The notes beneath the pieces were generated by a model. It saw only the letters and a program-made list of their open reading frames with translations. It ran no database searches and was not told where the DNA came from. Source: Dillenia suffruticosa (Eukaryota; Streptophyta; Magnoliopsida; Dilleniales; Dilleniaceae). From it: a stretch of 64,000 nt of DNA. The stretch is from NCBI GenBank assembly GCA_033439265.1, contig JAVTVX010000035.1:18812001-18876000 (forward strand), given 5' to 3'. Numbering within the stretch: the stretch's first letter is position 1; the number at the start of each line of letters is the position of its first letter. Of this stretch, positions 48,412 through 61,275 are shown one piece after another. The translations under genes were made by a program, and so were the position numbers.

Positions 48412-50250
48412 TTAAGGCAAATCAATGCTTCCAAAAGTGTTGTCTGCTAATTTTGTACGCTTCTCCAATAAAACTCGACTACCTATACTAAAACCACTTT
48501 CCAATGGTATTGTGGATATCGGAGGGATTAATATATCTTTAGCTATTTTGGCCAAAATTGGAAAATGAGTTACATTAATTTTCCACCAACCTGAAATATC
48601 AAGATGATTGTCATTGTCACAATCTTCTATCATATGTGTTTGATAGTATAAAATCAATTTATTTAGTGAAGATGTAAATGATTAAATGAAATTGAAAATT
48701 AACGGATTGATAAACTATTATTATTACTACCTATATCTCTACCACCTATATTATTATGTTCCTTTTCGTATAATGCAAACGTGTTTTGTAAAGTAAGAGA
48801 TATTTTTTGTTTTAAATATGAGACACTAAAATATATTTTTTTTAGAAAAACTATTAACAAAACAATTGATTAAAGTTTCAATATCTTCAATTTTTACACG
48901 TGAATCTAAAACATTAGCTACCAAATACAAAATAGAAATTTCTTCATAATATTTTAAAAACTTTATTTTCATTAGTTGAATAATTTCACTGAACTTATTT
49001 TTATTTTCAAATTGAGTAAATGCGTAACAAATTTTACAAAGACTACATAATATCAAATGAGCTCTTGGGTAGTAAACCCCTGAAAATAAATTCATACATG
49101 TCTAAAACATTTTCTAATAATTAAATTAGTGTATTTGCAAAATCAAAAGAAATATTATCAACGAAACCATATTTATAATTAGAACTAACGAATTCAATTA
49201 AAATATTTTAAAAAGTAATTACATATTATAATATATTATAAGTAGAGTTCCATTTAGTGTCACATTTTTATTTAAATCGTTTATATTTTACATTATGTAA
49301 TATACATAAATATCTCATTTCTTGTATTTTGTTTGAAAAAATTTCTAAATTGATAAATTAAATCACAAATAGGTTATAAAATTAATTATGCGGTTTTAAA
49401 TCATGTTTAACATATAAATTTAAAATATGACAGATACATCTATTATGAAAAAAATATTTCATCTAATATTGATTTTAAAATATTTTTTTAAAATATTAGC
49501 TATACTAATATTAACTAATGCATTATCTAAAAACACACAAAAAGTTTTATCACTAATACTATATTCATGACAAACATTTATAATTATTCTAGCTATATTG
49601 GAACCAGAATATGGGTGTTCTCGATGTTGAAAAACAAAAATATATTTTTTTTAATTCTATGAATTATTAATCCAATGATATACTACAACAATATAATGTT
49701 CATTTTTACGTTCCTTCCAACTATTCAAAATTATTGAAAATTTACATGAAATGGTTATAAAATTTGTAATTCAAGCATCTTTCAAAAATTGTTTTAGTGT
49801 CTTTCTCCTGCCTGTATTTCTATTACTATTTTTGTAACTCATTTGTAAATATTTTTATACATACTATTCAAATATTTTACATTTTGTTATATTAATTGAT
49901 AGCTCTTTACAAACTATTTATTCTATTTGTCATATTTTTTTTTTTACTTCCGGATTATATCTAAATGTACCGTGACATTACCTTAGTGGCAATTTTTGTT
50001 TGTCTAGTTTGAGATAATTTATTTGGATGATATTTTACTATGTGTCTTTTAAGTTTACTCACTCTCCAACCCTTCATAAATTTATATTTTTTTTGACAAA
50101 TTTTACATGTTGCCTTTTACTCCTCATAATTTCTAACAAAATGATTTCATGCATTGAAATTATCTTTTTTATTGCATGTGGTGTTAGATTGTGTATTATT
50201 AGATTCATTTTCTTCTAAATCAATATCAATATCCATGTGTTCAGGAATAT
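48412..50250 (-). mobile_element. hAT (Ac-like) DNA transposon, decayed transposase
   Basis: Minus-strand pieces in order start with an acidic N-terminus MDIDIDLEENESNN (about 50235). A BED zinc finger follows, ATCKICQKKYKF..SKLKRHIVKYHPN (about 50125-50030; C, C, H, H in place). The core piece includes HPYSGSNIARIIINVCHEY and KTFCVFLDNALVN (about 49620-49530). LFSGVYYPRAHLIL..FLKYYEEISILYLV (49095-48826) is next. Last is the hAT dimerisation tail LDISGWWKINVTHFPILAKI..ILIPPISTIPLESGFS (about 48600-48480). Many stops and frame changes separate them, including a stop before the zinc finger, so no transposase can be made. The most conserved acidic residues cannot be assessed. Confidence 0.82.
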
Positions 50251-50995
50251 CCTCTGGGAAAAATGTAAATGGGGGAGAAGAGATTTTTGGAAAGATTATG
50301 AATAATGTGTTTCGATCATTTTTTTTTAATTTAAGTTTAAAATTTAATGTGAATGAATTAAATATGCTAAAAAAGTAAAGATGTAAAAATAAATTGTTAA
50401 TGATTTGATGGAAATCACGATTGTTCATCAGTACTTCTATCTCTCTCGCATAATTAAATATACAAAAAAGTAAAGATGCAAAAAAAAGTTTGGAAGGGGT
50501 GAAGAGAAAATGTCGCAACAAGATGACATGGCATGTGAAAAGGGAGGAATCTGACGTGTCATGTGCCATGTCAACAATATTAAACTTACGTTAGCAATTT
50601 CTGTATACAAATTTAACGCACTCAAAAACTTAATTATTCAAACGAATTATGATCCCAAAGTTCAACAACCAAACATATAATTTGCGAAATTTCATGCTGT
50701 GCATGACGTCCTATACAAAAGCCATTACCCAGCCAAAGGTTTTTGTCACTATAAACATTAATTCTGGCAATGTTTTGTCCACTACCAAATCATCCCCAAC
50801 TACTTTCTTTTGGAACAGAGTTAATCTAGATGAAACATTTGATGATCTCTAGTGGACCTGTTTGACATTCAAAGCCACTGATGATATACAACCGAATAGA
50901 AAGGAAAATGCCAAGACAAAATTTCTCAGCAAATTTGGGAGAAAAACGATGGAAAGATAAGGCTACAGAAAATCAGCCCCACCTATTGCAGTTTC
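50251..50995. other. Spacer between the hAT element and the cyclase 3' end
   Basis: AT-rich with no gene recognised. The part nearest 50995 should include the 3' UTR of the cyclase gene on the minus strand. Its poly(A) site cannot be placed. Confidence 0.5.
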
Positions 50996-53900
50996 TCAGG
51001 AAGCCTGCAACACATGAGTACGGTAATCCCCCAATGCCCATATTGGGAAAATGTTTCTGAAAGCCGCATATGTAATCATACAGTTGTTGTTAAAGACTCC
51101 CATGATCTCCTGTAACAAGGAAAAGTTAAATCTTATTAGGCTAGGAAAGGAACAAACAAGTTTCCAAAAAATCTACATTCTCATAAGAATGTCATCAATG
51201 ATCAATTTCACTTCTGCTGCTTCTTCCATTATGTGGGCGTACATCCATGTTCATAAAGACAGGCAGACCTATATAAGAACACGGTCTTATGTGCCTTATT
51301 TAGTTCCCATCTCCGAATAATATCCCCCTCCCCCACCCCAAAAAAAGGCATCAAACTTTAAACTGGCCATGTTTTGTTCCTAGGTTGTTCTCTGTCAGTC
51401 ATTGATGATTATTATTAATATTTTCTAAATGTTAACAACACCTACTGTTAAGCTTGAAGAACTTCTTGTTTGAACATGGAAGAGGGCACAGTCATCAATG
51501 ATCACTCCTCGCTCTATATTGCTAGAAAATTGAAATTCTTATTCAACTTTTCATAATAACGTTACCTTTAAATAGACAATGAAGCTTATGGAAAATAGAA
51601 ACTACCAGTAAATTAAAATTTAGAAACTACTAAATAATCCTAACTCTAATAATAATAAAAATAATAGAAAGAACTTGCTCAATAACTAAACATGAAAAAT
51701 AAAAACTTTCAGCAATAAACTTCTAAAAAGAAATGATCCTGCTCTGGAAAAATGTCTTCCTGCTGTACTTGTGAATGGTATTCCTTCATTACCAAATCTT
51801 GAAATTTTAATCAAGCACCAAAAAGAGAATGATCAACCGTTGAAGCTTTGATCCCTATCAGATACTATATCCAGGCATCAATATTTGGAAAGCCAAACAT
51901 GACTAGATTTTTTATTTTCTTTTTATTCTATATATATATTTATGGTGAGCAGATTTAAAGAAGCAGTATATAATGCAGAAGTTTTAAATTTGCGTGAGGA
52001 GGATTTGGAAATATAGCAGATCACATAAACGATATGGCTCCTCTCCTTTTGATCAAGAAAGTGTTTTGCAACAATTAGTGCACAATATACTCAGATGTTC
52101 GTGACAAGGTATTGTAAGTGTAAGAGTGATGTTGCCGCCATGACCACTGAAATTCAACCCTTTGTTGCAATAATTCGTAATAAAAAAAATTATATATATA
52201 TCCTCAGATGTTGAAAAATCTACTAAATTGTATCCTATGCATTACAGCAACAGCTAACGCAGATTTTAGTTGATTATTTAAACCAAATGGGATGCAACGT
52301 ATTGACTATGATATACTCGAAACAAAGATGAAGGAAGAATTAGCAGCCTAACAAGTTGACAATCTGAGATTCACAAACTTGTTAAAGTTGATTCGAATCA
52401 TAAATTGTCTCAAGCTCACTGCAATGCTTGAAATGACTTGGTACAACGAAAAGTTATGTGAATATCTAGTAATCACTCTCTTCTTTTTTTTTCCCCTTCA
52501 GATATACTTTGCATCAACTTGTGCAAGGGGTTTGAGTTCTTTAAGAGTAGTATGCAATTAAGCATGACAAACAGATTATGCGGTAGGCTTACCTCTTGTG
52601 GAAAATCACCATTCTCCATTTGGGAGTTTATCAAAAATCTTGCTGCACAGTGTAGCGGTGTTACATCTCTCTCTGCCTGCATGACAGACAAAAAGGTTAT
52701 TTATGCATACTTTTGAATGCTGACACCTATAAATTAACATTTTTAGCAGGATAACCATCATGTTCAACACCACTTGGTCCCTGGAGGTGATAGCAATTGC
52801 AAGGCAATTATAAATAGCATCAGGTTTAACACAAATTAGTGAACCTCATTAACCACTGCATGTCACCAAAGTGATGAAGCACAAATGCAGAGGTTCAAGA
52901 CACGAACATGATACAAATATTGCAAAGGTTATAGGAAAAACATTAAAAAATAAAGTGGAGTAACAGGATATGGGAAGGCAACACAGTGTCTTTCGTTTTG
53001 TTGATTTTTGATAGTTTTCGAATATATTTCAAAATTAATGTGCAAGTAATTACAGAAAAGCAACAAGTAGTAACACAGAATTCCAAGCTTGAGCTCAATT
53101 CATGCCACCCAGAGTATGTCACTTAAATCAAGGAGGAGGTATTAGCTTGGATAGTCCACCAAAACAAGTGAAGTCCTTTAGATTTGGATTGCAAGCAAAA
53201 CAAGCATATTCTTCTGCTCATCGAGGGCTTCAGGACGGACAAAATTGTGAACATCTCACAAAGTATGTGCTTCTGTTCTGAATATGTTAGATTGTGTATC
53301 TGAAACACTTTAGGGACTAGGGTTTGTATGAATTTCTATGACTCGTTGGTTGCAAGTGCCATCCATAAAAACAAAATGAAAATAAATGGCTTTCTTCAAT
53401 TTTTTCACTAAAACATGGGGAATACTAATTATCTTTTCTTCCCCCCCTTCTCTCTTCCCTCTAATAGGAAACATGTGTGTAAGTGGTGTATCTATGACCT
53501 TAATCCAAAGGTTGAGCTCAAGTAATGCTACTCAGAATATGTCACATGATTCAAGGAGTTATCATTTGCTTGGATGGTTGATGAAAATGGGCAAGTCCTT
53601 AGATTTGTATTGCAACCAAAATAAGCCTTTTTTGGGCCCAGGGGCACAAATGGACAAGATTGTGAACATCTGACTGAAGTACCTGCTTCTTTTCAAAAGC
53701 TTACGCCAAAATGTAGATCAAAAGAAAATGGTGGTCAAGGACTTGCTCAACAAGTGACAAATAAGATCGAAATTCTGTTAAACTTAGCCACGTGCATTTC
53801 AACAAGCTATAATTCTACTTAGAACCAGCCAATCAACCTGCACGGAAACAATTCCAGAATCATACCTGTCCAGCACAAATTAGAGCTGACAAAGCCCATG

Positions 53901-55022
53901 AAGTATTTACCAGGTGAGATTTATTTCCCTCAAGATTGGTGTACACCTGTGCAGAAAAGTATAAGAAGCAATACCACATGGATTCACAATATCAGATCCT
54001 GAAAAACTGAATGTTACCTTTAACCAAAAAAGAAAGGGGGGGGGGGAACATGGTCATTAGATTCACCATCATTTAGTAGAGCTTATATTTTATGGTCAAC
54101 TGGGAGAACAATCAGGGCCATGAGAATTGTTAACAACACCTCGAAGGAGAGGAAGTGAAATTGCCATGCAGCTGTTAACTGTTTAGTTACTCCAAGGGAC
54201 AGATGTAGTTTAGCTATGTTCTTCACAAACCATATAATAAAATATTTGCAGTTTGACCCCAAAAGAAAATGCTAAATATCATGCAATCACCATTGCGCAA
54301 ATGCAAGAAAAGAAATAAGTGAATAGTGAGGGTTGGGATCTCCTTTATACTTTTTTTCTCCGCTACATTTTTTTTTTCAATAGTCCCAAAGTTATAGATG
54401 TATTCAAAATCAAGCCATTCCAATTTATGTTCTAGACGTATTAAAAACAAGCTTGCTTGGCCATTTCATGATCATATTTACACTCTGATCAGTTAATTGG
54501 CAGTGTTGAAAACCCATCAAAATTCTAATGGTGAAACGAGATTGATTTGCCTGATCTTTTCAATCTTACAAGCACAATAAAGTAATTTCTGTGCACTGGT
54601 CACTATTTTATTTGTCTCATACAATACATTTGGAGCCGTTAGTGACAAAACAAAAAATAAAGGGGATCTTGGCTCCACTAATTTACTATGGGTTATTTTA
54701 AATTTTTAAAAACAACTTAATATGTCCGTGCCCATCATTTGGAGTCAGCACCCTGCAATTATATGGAGTACCATCAATTTATTAGTTGCACTCTTTGATC
54801 TGCACTGCACCTGACTTCCACTTTCACTAGGCAAGTTAATTTTCTTTAAGGAAATTTTTCGTCCAGGAGCTTTTTGTGATACATATGATATATGCGTCTG
54901 AATACAGCAGCAATGGAGAAGATGAAGTTGAGGGAGGAAAACCAGAGAAGTTCAGGAAAAAAAGAGAAATCTGAGAAAGGAGAATCAATAGAAGAAGAAT
55001 CAAGAAGATAGAACAGAGAAAT

Positions 55023-55053
<31 letters not shown>

Positions 55054-58000
55054 ACTAGAAGAGAAGAGAGGAGAATAGGAGAACCAAGAGAGTAACAATA
55101 ATTGCATGCAATTCACTAGTCAAGCATGTTTCAAAATAAACATAATACTTATCATATAACCAATGCCCTAGACCAATTATGGAAATAAAATCAAGCTACA
55201 ATCCACATTCCATGGAAATTTGGCTGTCCAGAGGATATCTGTCTAGCTGATCTCCTATCAAATTTGGGTTGATAATGTTGTAGCTAGTAATCGTATCTAG
55301 TTCAATCTTTACCGTGTACCATGGACCTGTAGTCCTGTATTGGGCTATTATTTTCCCTAGATTTTTTTTTTTTTTTTGGGTGAAGGCCTGGTTTTCTTTC
55401 TACAAAAGGATTTCCAATGATCAGCTTCTTTTCAAGCTCTTCTATTAGATCCTCACTAGTAGATTTCCTACTGGTCGATGGTCTACTTGTGTCATGCATA
55501 ATCCCAAGTTTATCTGCATATAATGGCCTTAGTGATCTACATCTTAGAATTCTATCCCCTCCTATGTCTAACGACGTTAAGGGTCTATTTTCAAGTCTAA
55601 GTCTTTCATCTACTCGAGGCCTTATTAAACTTAGAGGAATTTCTGGTAAGTATGTAGGGTTTTTCCTAGGAGGTTCTAGGAAAGTACCTACATTCTCAAA
55701 TACTTCCTCTATTTCAATAATTTTCTTCTCCTCGAATTGAAGACTATACACACAAGAACTTAGTGCAAAGGATGTACAGTATATGATGGTAAAGGGCACA
55801 TATTTTGATCTACTCATAATATCTTTTCCGACATACTCAAATTATTCTTAGTTTAGATTTTCCTGGATCCATTAAAGTTAATGTGATCTGAGGACAACTC
55901 GTGAATTATATACGACTATAATAAAAGTTTCCCCTAATTATTCCTAAGACCTGGTCTTTGGAGCCAAAAAGTCTATCGTCAATTACTGCTAATAAGATTG
56001 GTGTGTCAATCTTACTTGTGCAATTTGCCTTCAAACTTACACGAATGCTTCCAATATGAATATTCTTCATTCTATTTCTAATCTCTCTAGGCATTTTTTC
56101 TAGAGCTTTCTTAACTTTTTCTTCAGGAATTAAGCTAATACTAAAGCTTCCCTAAGCTTATTCCATTGTTTGTGGTGTCTCTGCATAATGAATTCCATAC
56201 ATAATTTCATTTTTTTGTTGAATCAGGCCCCCAATTTTCCGGTTAGACCTAAAACCCATTCTTTCACTCGTTTTAAGTCCTCTCTCTTTGATTTCTTTAG
56301 CTTGTTCATTGCTAAGATTTGTCATCAACTTGTTCCAAATAGGATTTTTCGCTGTAGATGGTTGATGTATCACTCATCTCTATCGGATGAGTAATTAAGA
56401 TCACTGTTTGTTATGAATTCTTCCGATTCTGATTTCATATAGAATTCGTATAATGTTTCATCAAAATAAACAGAAAAATTGAAGAACTCTAAAACCATAA
56501 ATAAGTAAAACTACTAGCATGTGTCCACTCCTGCATATGGTGAAGGTAAGATTCCAAATCTTCGGTTAACTGGGTGTATTCACTCATGCAATCTAGTTTT
56601 CTTTTGACCAAATGCCAACTACGGATACAAAGTGATGGAGATATCTTCTACCTAGACCAAGCCACACAAAGCAGAATGCCTATCTTAAAATCCATCTCCC
56701 AACCTTCCTAAAATCAGGATTTGGTCCCGAGTCCCTGGTACTACCACAAGAAGCTATACTGGATAAAATAACAAAGACCCTCATTAGCCCTTAATTACTT
56801 TAGCTGTTCAGATTGCAGATAAATTATTTGCTAGATTTAAGTTACTTATAATATAGTATTGTTATTGTAAAGCTAAAGAGTATGGGTTGTTCTCAAATTT
56901 GCGCATCTTGTGTTCTCCACGTTCTCCTCTTAGAATAGTCTAATCAGAATATAAACATAATGAAAAATTTTCCTTTTCTCCCAAACCCACAACCAAAATA
57001 TTACTCCGACATTGTTTTCTCTACTTTCTTCTATTTTTGTTTTTTTCTTTTGATACTTACCATGCACATGTATCAACTCAAAGTCATTTTGATTCACATG
57101 CATAAATATCTTTATATAATATGGCTAGAAGAACCAGCATAAGCAAGAAGCTAAAGAAAATGGGAAGGTGGTTTCATAAATACATAAATCACTAGCTTTG
57201 TAGCAAGGAAATCATGTCAGAGATCTAAATCAAAGGCTAGTCAAAGCTGACCTTGCTCTGACTTGAAAGATAACTCTCTCCCCACCCACCAGAAGGAAGC
57301 TGTTTGGACAGCAAAAAGTCACACGCTTTATGGATGGTAGAACAACTGTTGAAGTTCCTTCCAGCAGCCACCATCCCTTTTATTCCAAAGTATGTGCCGT
57401 AGGTAAAGCATACACCCCAGGAGCCATACCTATTAATAAAGTATAAAAAACAATTTCCCCAGGTGCTGTTACCAAAGATAAAAGTGCTGGTACTCAAAGG
57501 TATATTGACCCTAACGAAGTAAACAGAAATGATTCATGGCATGTGCGCATAAAAAATCCAAATAGATAACTCTATAAAGAAAAAAAGTGGGAAACTTACC
57601 ATGAGCCATCCGATGCTTGTGTCCTCTGAATGAACTTACAAGCTCTTTCGATGCAACTTTCAATCTCCCCCCTCCGATGCCCCGGATATGATTTCTTAAA
57701 TGACGTCAGTGCTTGAATTGCTGACGAAGTACATTCAACATAACTAGCCAGTTGAATCATAGTCAGCATCATGTAAGGCTTTAAACAAATTTGATGGTAA
57801 AATGGCTTAAGGTTTTGTGCTCTTACGGGTAATCAATAACTATGTCACCAAATGTTTCAGCAGGATTGATTAACTGAAAAAGGAAAAGAAAATTAAGAAA
57901 AGATTCAAAAACTAATCATATTGATCTCTAGAATGAAAAATATGCATAATAATTTGCGATATTGTAAAGAGTTTAGAAATAAAACCATGCTATGCTCCAC

Positions 58001-59124
58001 AAAATATTTCACAATTAGAAATCACCTTTCAAAAAAGTGCAAAAAACAGATCAATGCAAAAAAAAAGGGGTGTCTTAACGATAGGTGTTAGTTGACAGGA
58101 ATCTGATACGTTTATATAATATAAGTGATGATTGACAAATTGAGCTTGTTCAAGTTCTCAGTGTCACTACTTGGTCAGAAGAGCAAAAGTTACACCAACA
58201 AACATGTCTGTGCAAATTTGGAAGTTGCAAGACGTTAACATGCGAGATCTACTTGATGAAGCACGTTTTGGTCAAAATTATGCCTCAAGGAAAAGTTTTT
58301 AAACACTGAGGAACGTATACTTTTTTGATGTCTGCAGGTGGTGCTTTACTTTAAGGATTTCAACTTCTTAATTTCTTAATACATGTGTATTATCTAATAT
58401 ATTTCTTAGGCTTATCTCTTCAATTACATTACTACAGGTTAACAACCTCGGATTTTTCTTTTTTATTTTTCTTACCATTAAAGTCAATAAATAATTTACT
58501 ATCTTGTCTTAGTGCCAGATAAGCATCGCTAAACCCCCTGACATTGCAACTGTGCAATGTAATATAAAGGGCAATACCATCTTGTGATAAACCAACTAAT
58601 TAAGGTTGATGCAATACAACTGCTGATGTCCTTCAGTCCTTTATCCTTCAAAGTTCTCATGCCAACTATCAACATAAAAATGAAAGATGAACATCTGCTT
58701 CATCATCAGACCTGATAAACTGAGGGAAACCGCCACTACTCTTGAGTGTTTGTACTTGAAATGGACACTTGGAGCAAAATGATTTTGACCATGAACAACA
58801 CCAGGCTGGGTAATAATTTTGGAGGGTTATCCAATTCACACTTAATAGGCATCCGTGAGGCATGGATTCATATATTGGCCATGGACGTGATATGAAATGA
58901 ACACAATGAAATAGCAAAATTTTGAAAAAAATAGTACAGCACGTGGCTAAGAAACAACAATAGCATTCAATCCTTCACAAGGGTGGTCAAAGGAGACAAT
59001 ATGTGCTTAAAAACCTAATCTGTTAGTAACAAAATAGAAGAATCAGATGAGCAATTAGCAAGCCTACCTCCAACCAGCTGTAGGATCTTGTGAGTTCATA
59101 TGAGGCAAATCCTCCCTCACCATT
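50996..59124 (-). CDS. Oxidosqualene cyclase (cycloartenol/triterpene synthase type), last seven exons
   Basis: The gene codes for the C-terminal 234 residues of a 2,3-oxidosqualene cyclase, the ER-membrane enzyme that folds oxidosqualene into cycloartenol or other triterpenes. Full length is usually about 760. Exons on the minus strand are 59124-59068, 57873-57827, 57743-57600, 57429-57252, 53946-53866, 52676-52593 and 51109-50996. All borders are GT/AG and the frame is unbroken to the stop. Recognisable blocks are [40 protein letters not shown], the QW-type repeats [16 protein letters not shown] and [53 protein letters not shown] and [20 protein letters not shown], ending THVLQAS. The catalytic DCTAE motif lies in an upstream exon not visible here; a Gypsy element begins 94 bases upstream of the first exon seen. 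EIMGVFN and [11 protein letters not shown]-type endings occur in cycloartenol, lupeol and mixed-product enzymes, so the product is not decided. Confidence 0.9.
53086..53700 (+). repeat. Diverged direct duplication within a cyclase intron
   Basis: About 53090-53290 and 53503-53700 are similar to each other. Shared blocks include TTGAGCTCAA, CAGA(G/A)TATGTCAC, TTGGAT, AAGTCCTT(T)AGATTTG, TTGCAA, and CAAAATTGTGAACATCT (GATTGTGAACATCTGAC in the second). Neither copy has an obvious protein. This is an old tandem-like duplication or two copies of a short repeat. Confidence 0.5.
55023..55048. repeat. (AG)n microsatellite
   Basis: A pure AG run lies in a longer purine-rich stretch (about 54950-55090) inside the cyclase intron, beside the caulimovirid fossil. 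Confidence 0.8.
55302..56480 (-). mobile_element. Endogenous caulimovirid (plant pararetrovirus) fossil, movement-protein region
   Basis: It lies on the minus strand inside the 3.3-kb cyclase intron between 57252 and 53946. The translation includes [20 protein letters not shown] followed by [20 protein letters not shown] and [11 protein letters not shown]. This resembles the movement-protein core of Caulimoviridae (30K superfamily). A downstream spacer-like stretch, [40 protein letters not shown], follows, of the kind seen in florendovirus- or petuvirus-like endogenous copies. No protease or RT is seen, so only a small part is present. It is broken in several places and looks old. The genus is an inference. 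Confidence 0.55.
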
Positions 59125-59230
59125 CTACATTGCCAAAAGTTGAAGATATTACTGTTCACTAAAGTCTTTTACAAATAAATAAATTGTGAAAAACAAAACA
59201 AATTTAGAACAGAGATGATGTAACACCAAA

Positions 59231-59269
<39 letters not shown>

Positions 59270-59336
59270 GGAGAGCCAAAACGCAGCGTTTTGGCCCCCC
59301 CAAATTGAATTAGGGCAAAAGCACTAATTCCCCTCT

Positions 59337-59382
<46 letters not shown>

Positions 59383-59702
59383 CCGCCCTTCGTCTCTCCC
59401 CCACCGCGGCACCGCGGTGCCGCTCCTTCGCCGTGAGCTCCGCCGCCCTCTCCTTCTCCCTCTCCTTCTTCTTCTTCTTTCTTCCCGCGGCTCACTCTCC
59501 TTCCTGCAGTCGCGATCGTTCGCGAGCTCACCTCCTTCGCAAGCTCCGCCAAGCGCCGCCACCGCGCGCGATCTCGCTTCCGTCCGCGAACAGCCGCCAC
59601 CAGCAGCAACCCTCTCCTGCCACCATCGCACGAGTTTGAGCGCTCCATAGCGCGATTCCTCCGCCGCGAGCCTCCGCGAGTAGCGTAATCCCCCAGCCCA
59701 GG

Positions 59703-59778
59703 CCGCGAGCGCGAGCCCAGACCGCGAGCGCGAGCCCAGGCCGCGAGCGCGAGCCCAGGCCGCGAGCGCGAGCCAGCG
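59703..59778. repeat. 19-bp tandem repeat, four copies
   Basis: The unit CCGCGAGCGCGAGCCCAGG starts at 59703, 59722, 59741 and 59760. Shorter related units (CGAGCGCGAGCCAGCGCA) follow to about 59805. The period is not a multiple of three, so it is not a peptide repeat. Confidence 0.9.
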
Positions 59779-61084
59779 CACGAGCGCGAGCCAGCGCACG
59801 AGCGTGCGCGGACTCAGCACGCAGCAGCGCGCGGACCAGCGCACGGGCGCGCGGCCCAGCTCACGGGCGCGCGGCCCAGCGCACAAGCGCGAGCAGAGCG
59901 TGCAGGGGCGCGCACGAGCCAGCGCAGCACACGGGCGAGCACCAACCCGCGAGCCACTGTCGGCCCGCCAGCCTGCAGGCCCATTAGCCGCAGGCCCATC
60001 AGCAGCAAGCCCACGGGCCCACCAGGCCCGACAGCCCGTCCAAGCCCGCAGGTCCAGTACGGCCCGCGGCCCAGTTCAGCCCATCGGCCCGCCAGCCCGC
60101 CGGCCCGCTACCCCGTAGCACGCAGACTAGCGAGCCCGCTTGCTGTAGCCCACGAGCCCACGACGGCCCATGAGCCCGTGACAGCCCACGAACCTCCACG
60201 CAGGTAAATGACTTAGGGTTTTTGATTCGGATCTAAGTGTTTAGATCTAACAAAATAAAAATCTTGTTTTGATAGGAAACACTACAGACCTTGGAGCGAC
60301 CGAAGCGACAGTCGGACGAGACTCTGCGCTTCGAGAAAACCCTAGGTAAGGAGATTTCTGCTCTAACTGATACTTTGAATGAATCTAGAATTGAATCTAA
60401 GATGAAAGGTTCTGTATATGTTCAGAGTGTAAGTAGAATACGAATAAAATACCAATTCTGAAATGACTATATGTGACTTTGAAGGTTAAGTAGAGAATGT
60501 TACAGAAACTAGATACTCTGATACGAAAGAAACATATTAGAGAATCATAAAATCATGTTGAGTTAATTCGAATGATTTCCTTTAGAGTTAAACCTTAAAA
60601 TATGCATGAAAGTATTTAGATTGTAGGGTTGGAAAGAAATGAGCCGTAAAGTGGAAGATATTGTACATTTCATGTTTTTCGGATAAACCCTTAAGATGCT
60701 TGAGAAGTTGATATTCAATTTTGATGATCTGATTAGGTTGCTCTTTTTGGAGATTCGAGAAAGCAGATTGGAATTGTTTTGAAAATAGGGAGTGACCACC
60801 CTCCCTAGAACTGTGAGTGGGACTTTGACATTCGCTATTGATTGAAAACCATGTTTCAAAAATACTTTTAAATGACATGTTTCTGCAAATATATGATTGT
60901 TAGACCTTTCCAATATTTGATGAAATGTTTTGTGACCTTTGGAGTGTCTTAACTGCTGACTTTATTGATATGCATCCATGAGTTTTGATAAACGTATATT
61001 GTGCCACATTTTCGACATATTGATATGTTTTAAATACTTCCACTGCATTGGCACATGGTTTTAAATGGATTTGCTTACACATTT

Positions 61085-61275
61085 GGGCTGTATGCACGGC
61101 CGACTTTATGATATTATGTTTTGGGCTGTATGCCCGGCCGACTTTATGATATTATGTATTGGGCTGTATGCCCGGCCGACGTTATGATATTATGCATGGG
61201 GCTATATGCCCGGCCGATTGGTGATGGGATGCATGGGGCTACGTGCCCGGCCGATATGATATTGTGATCTGTAGC
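61085..61275. repeat. 38-bp tandem repeat, five copies, in the LTR
   Basis: Units start GGGCT(G/A) at 61085, 61123, 61161, 61198 and 61236. Each carries TATGCCCGGCCGA or a variant followed by TTATGATATTATG. The last two are more diverged. Single ACGGCCGACT and GGCCGGCT motifs recur further on (61430, 61600). Confidence 0.92.

Noticed and set aside
55417-55740. A 107-residue plus-strand frame in the cyclase intron
   Set aside because: It is the antisense shadow of the caulimovirid-derived minus-strand sequence.
59149-59886. A 245-residue minus-strand frame and several plus-strand Arg/Ala/Pro-rich frames
   Set aside because: They arise from the (CT)n tract and GC-rich repeats of the Tekay-like LTR; the 19-bp period breaks any peptide repeat and no domain is recognisable.
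61085-61275. Regular 38-bp repeats as a CRISPR array
   Set aside because: The units are contiguous tandem copies with no unique spacers and lie in a plant LTR.
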